This document shows positions 15,678-15,724 of a stretch of 15,724 nt of DNA, piece by piece. The notes under the pieces were generated by a model that saw only the letters and a program-made list of their open reading frames with translations, did not search any database and had not been told where the DNA came from. The stretch covers positions 140,524-156,247 of the forward strand of contig CAMPET010000143.1 in NCBI GenBank assembly GCA_946803715.1. Direction: 5' to 3'. The stretch's first letter is position 1. Each line of letters begins with the position of its first letter. The DNA comes from Beroe ovata. Taxonomy: Eukaryota; Ctenophora; Nuda; Beroida; Beroidae. Both the position numbers and the translations under genes were made by a program.

Positions 15678-15724
15678 CTGTTAAAGGATTGAAACAAAAG
15701 TAAAGATGAATTTGAGTGTTTTGA
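15678..15724 (-). promoter_or_regulatory. Copia leader with acceptor-like end
   Basis: On the minus strand this is a T-rich run ending in CTTTAACAG directly before the ATG, which resembles a 3' splice site. No primer-binding site complementary to a tRNA end is evident. It may be chance in T-rich DNA, or the end of a leader intron. Confidence 0.25.

Larger units (their letters stand above)
11077..15724 (-). mobile_element. Ty1/Copia LTR retrotransposon, 5' end cut by the window
   Basis: The full coding region is intact, which suggests a recent insertion. Only 47 bp of leader lie upstream of the ATG before the window ends, so the 5' LTR and primer-binding site cannot be seen. The 3' LTR should lie left of 11077, but its border could not be fixed. 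Confidence 0.85.

Overview
The window looks like repeat-rich, intergenic-type DNA from an invertebrate metazoan. Four things suggest this: short spliceosomal introns (86-123 bp), a protein-primed family B DNA polymerase of the Maverick/Polinton-adintovirus type, a Ty3/Gypsy fragment, and a Ty1/Copia element with an intact single ORF. I cannot name the species from sequence alone; an aquatic invertebrate such as a cnidarian, mollusc or echinoderm is only a guess. No ordinary host gene is evident.

Layout, left to right. (1) Bases 1-514 are a C-rich, G-poor tandem repeat with a period of about 235 bp, full of CCCTAA/CCCTAG-like words. (2) Bases 515-975 are mostly non-coding and hold a 17-bp direct repeat. 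(3) Bases 980-7383 form a compact, virus-like cassette. It has one large plus-strand DNA polymerase gene (1021-5558, six exons, 1350 codons when spliced) and three small minus-strand genes behind it (5691-6179, 6313-6822, 6861-7346). All four have a TATA-type box 29-52 bp before the chosen ATG, and the polymerase converges on the minus-strand genes. (4) Bases 7412-9583 are a 5'-truncated Gypsy pol fragment (RNase H and integrase), plus strand, starting next to an ambiguous base. (5) Bases 9584-11159 are non-coding and lie between the 3' ends of the two LTR elements. They hold a duplicated 28-mer, a CpG-dense patch, a strongly G-over-C skewed tract and an 11-bp tandem repeat. (6) Bases 11160-15677 are an intact 1505-aa Copia gag-pol ORF, minus strand; its 5' LTR should lie beyond the right edge.

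How the parts fit. The polymerase carries every exonuclease and polymerase motif expected of an active enzyme, plus an endonuclease VII-like metal site and N-terminal zinc fingers, and its reading frame survives five predicted introns. The minus-strand genes encode a small protein with a C/H/C cluster, a CxxC protein with a basic tail, and a cysteine-free secreted or membrane protein with three N-glycosylation sequons. Together they look like part of a Polinton-like or related protein-primed DNA element. No integrase, packaging ATPase, protease, capsid gene or terminal inverted repeat of that element is visible, so it is either truncated (the Gypsy fragment abuts it on the right) or a reduced form. 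The most interesting system here is this intron-containing polymerase cassette with its repeated promoter design.
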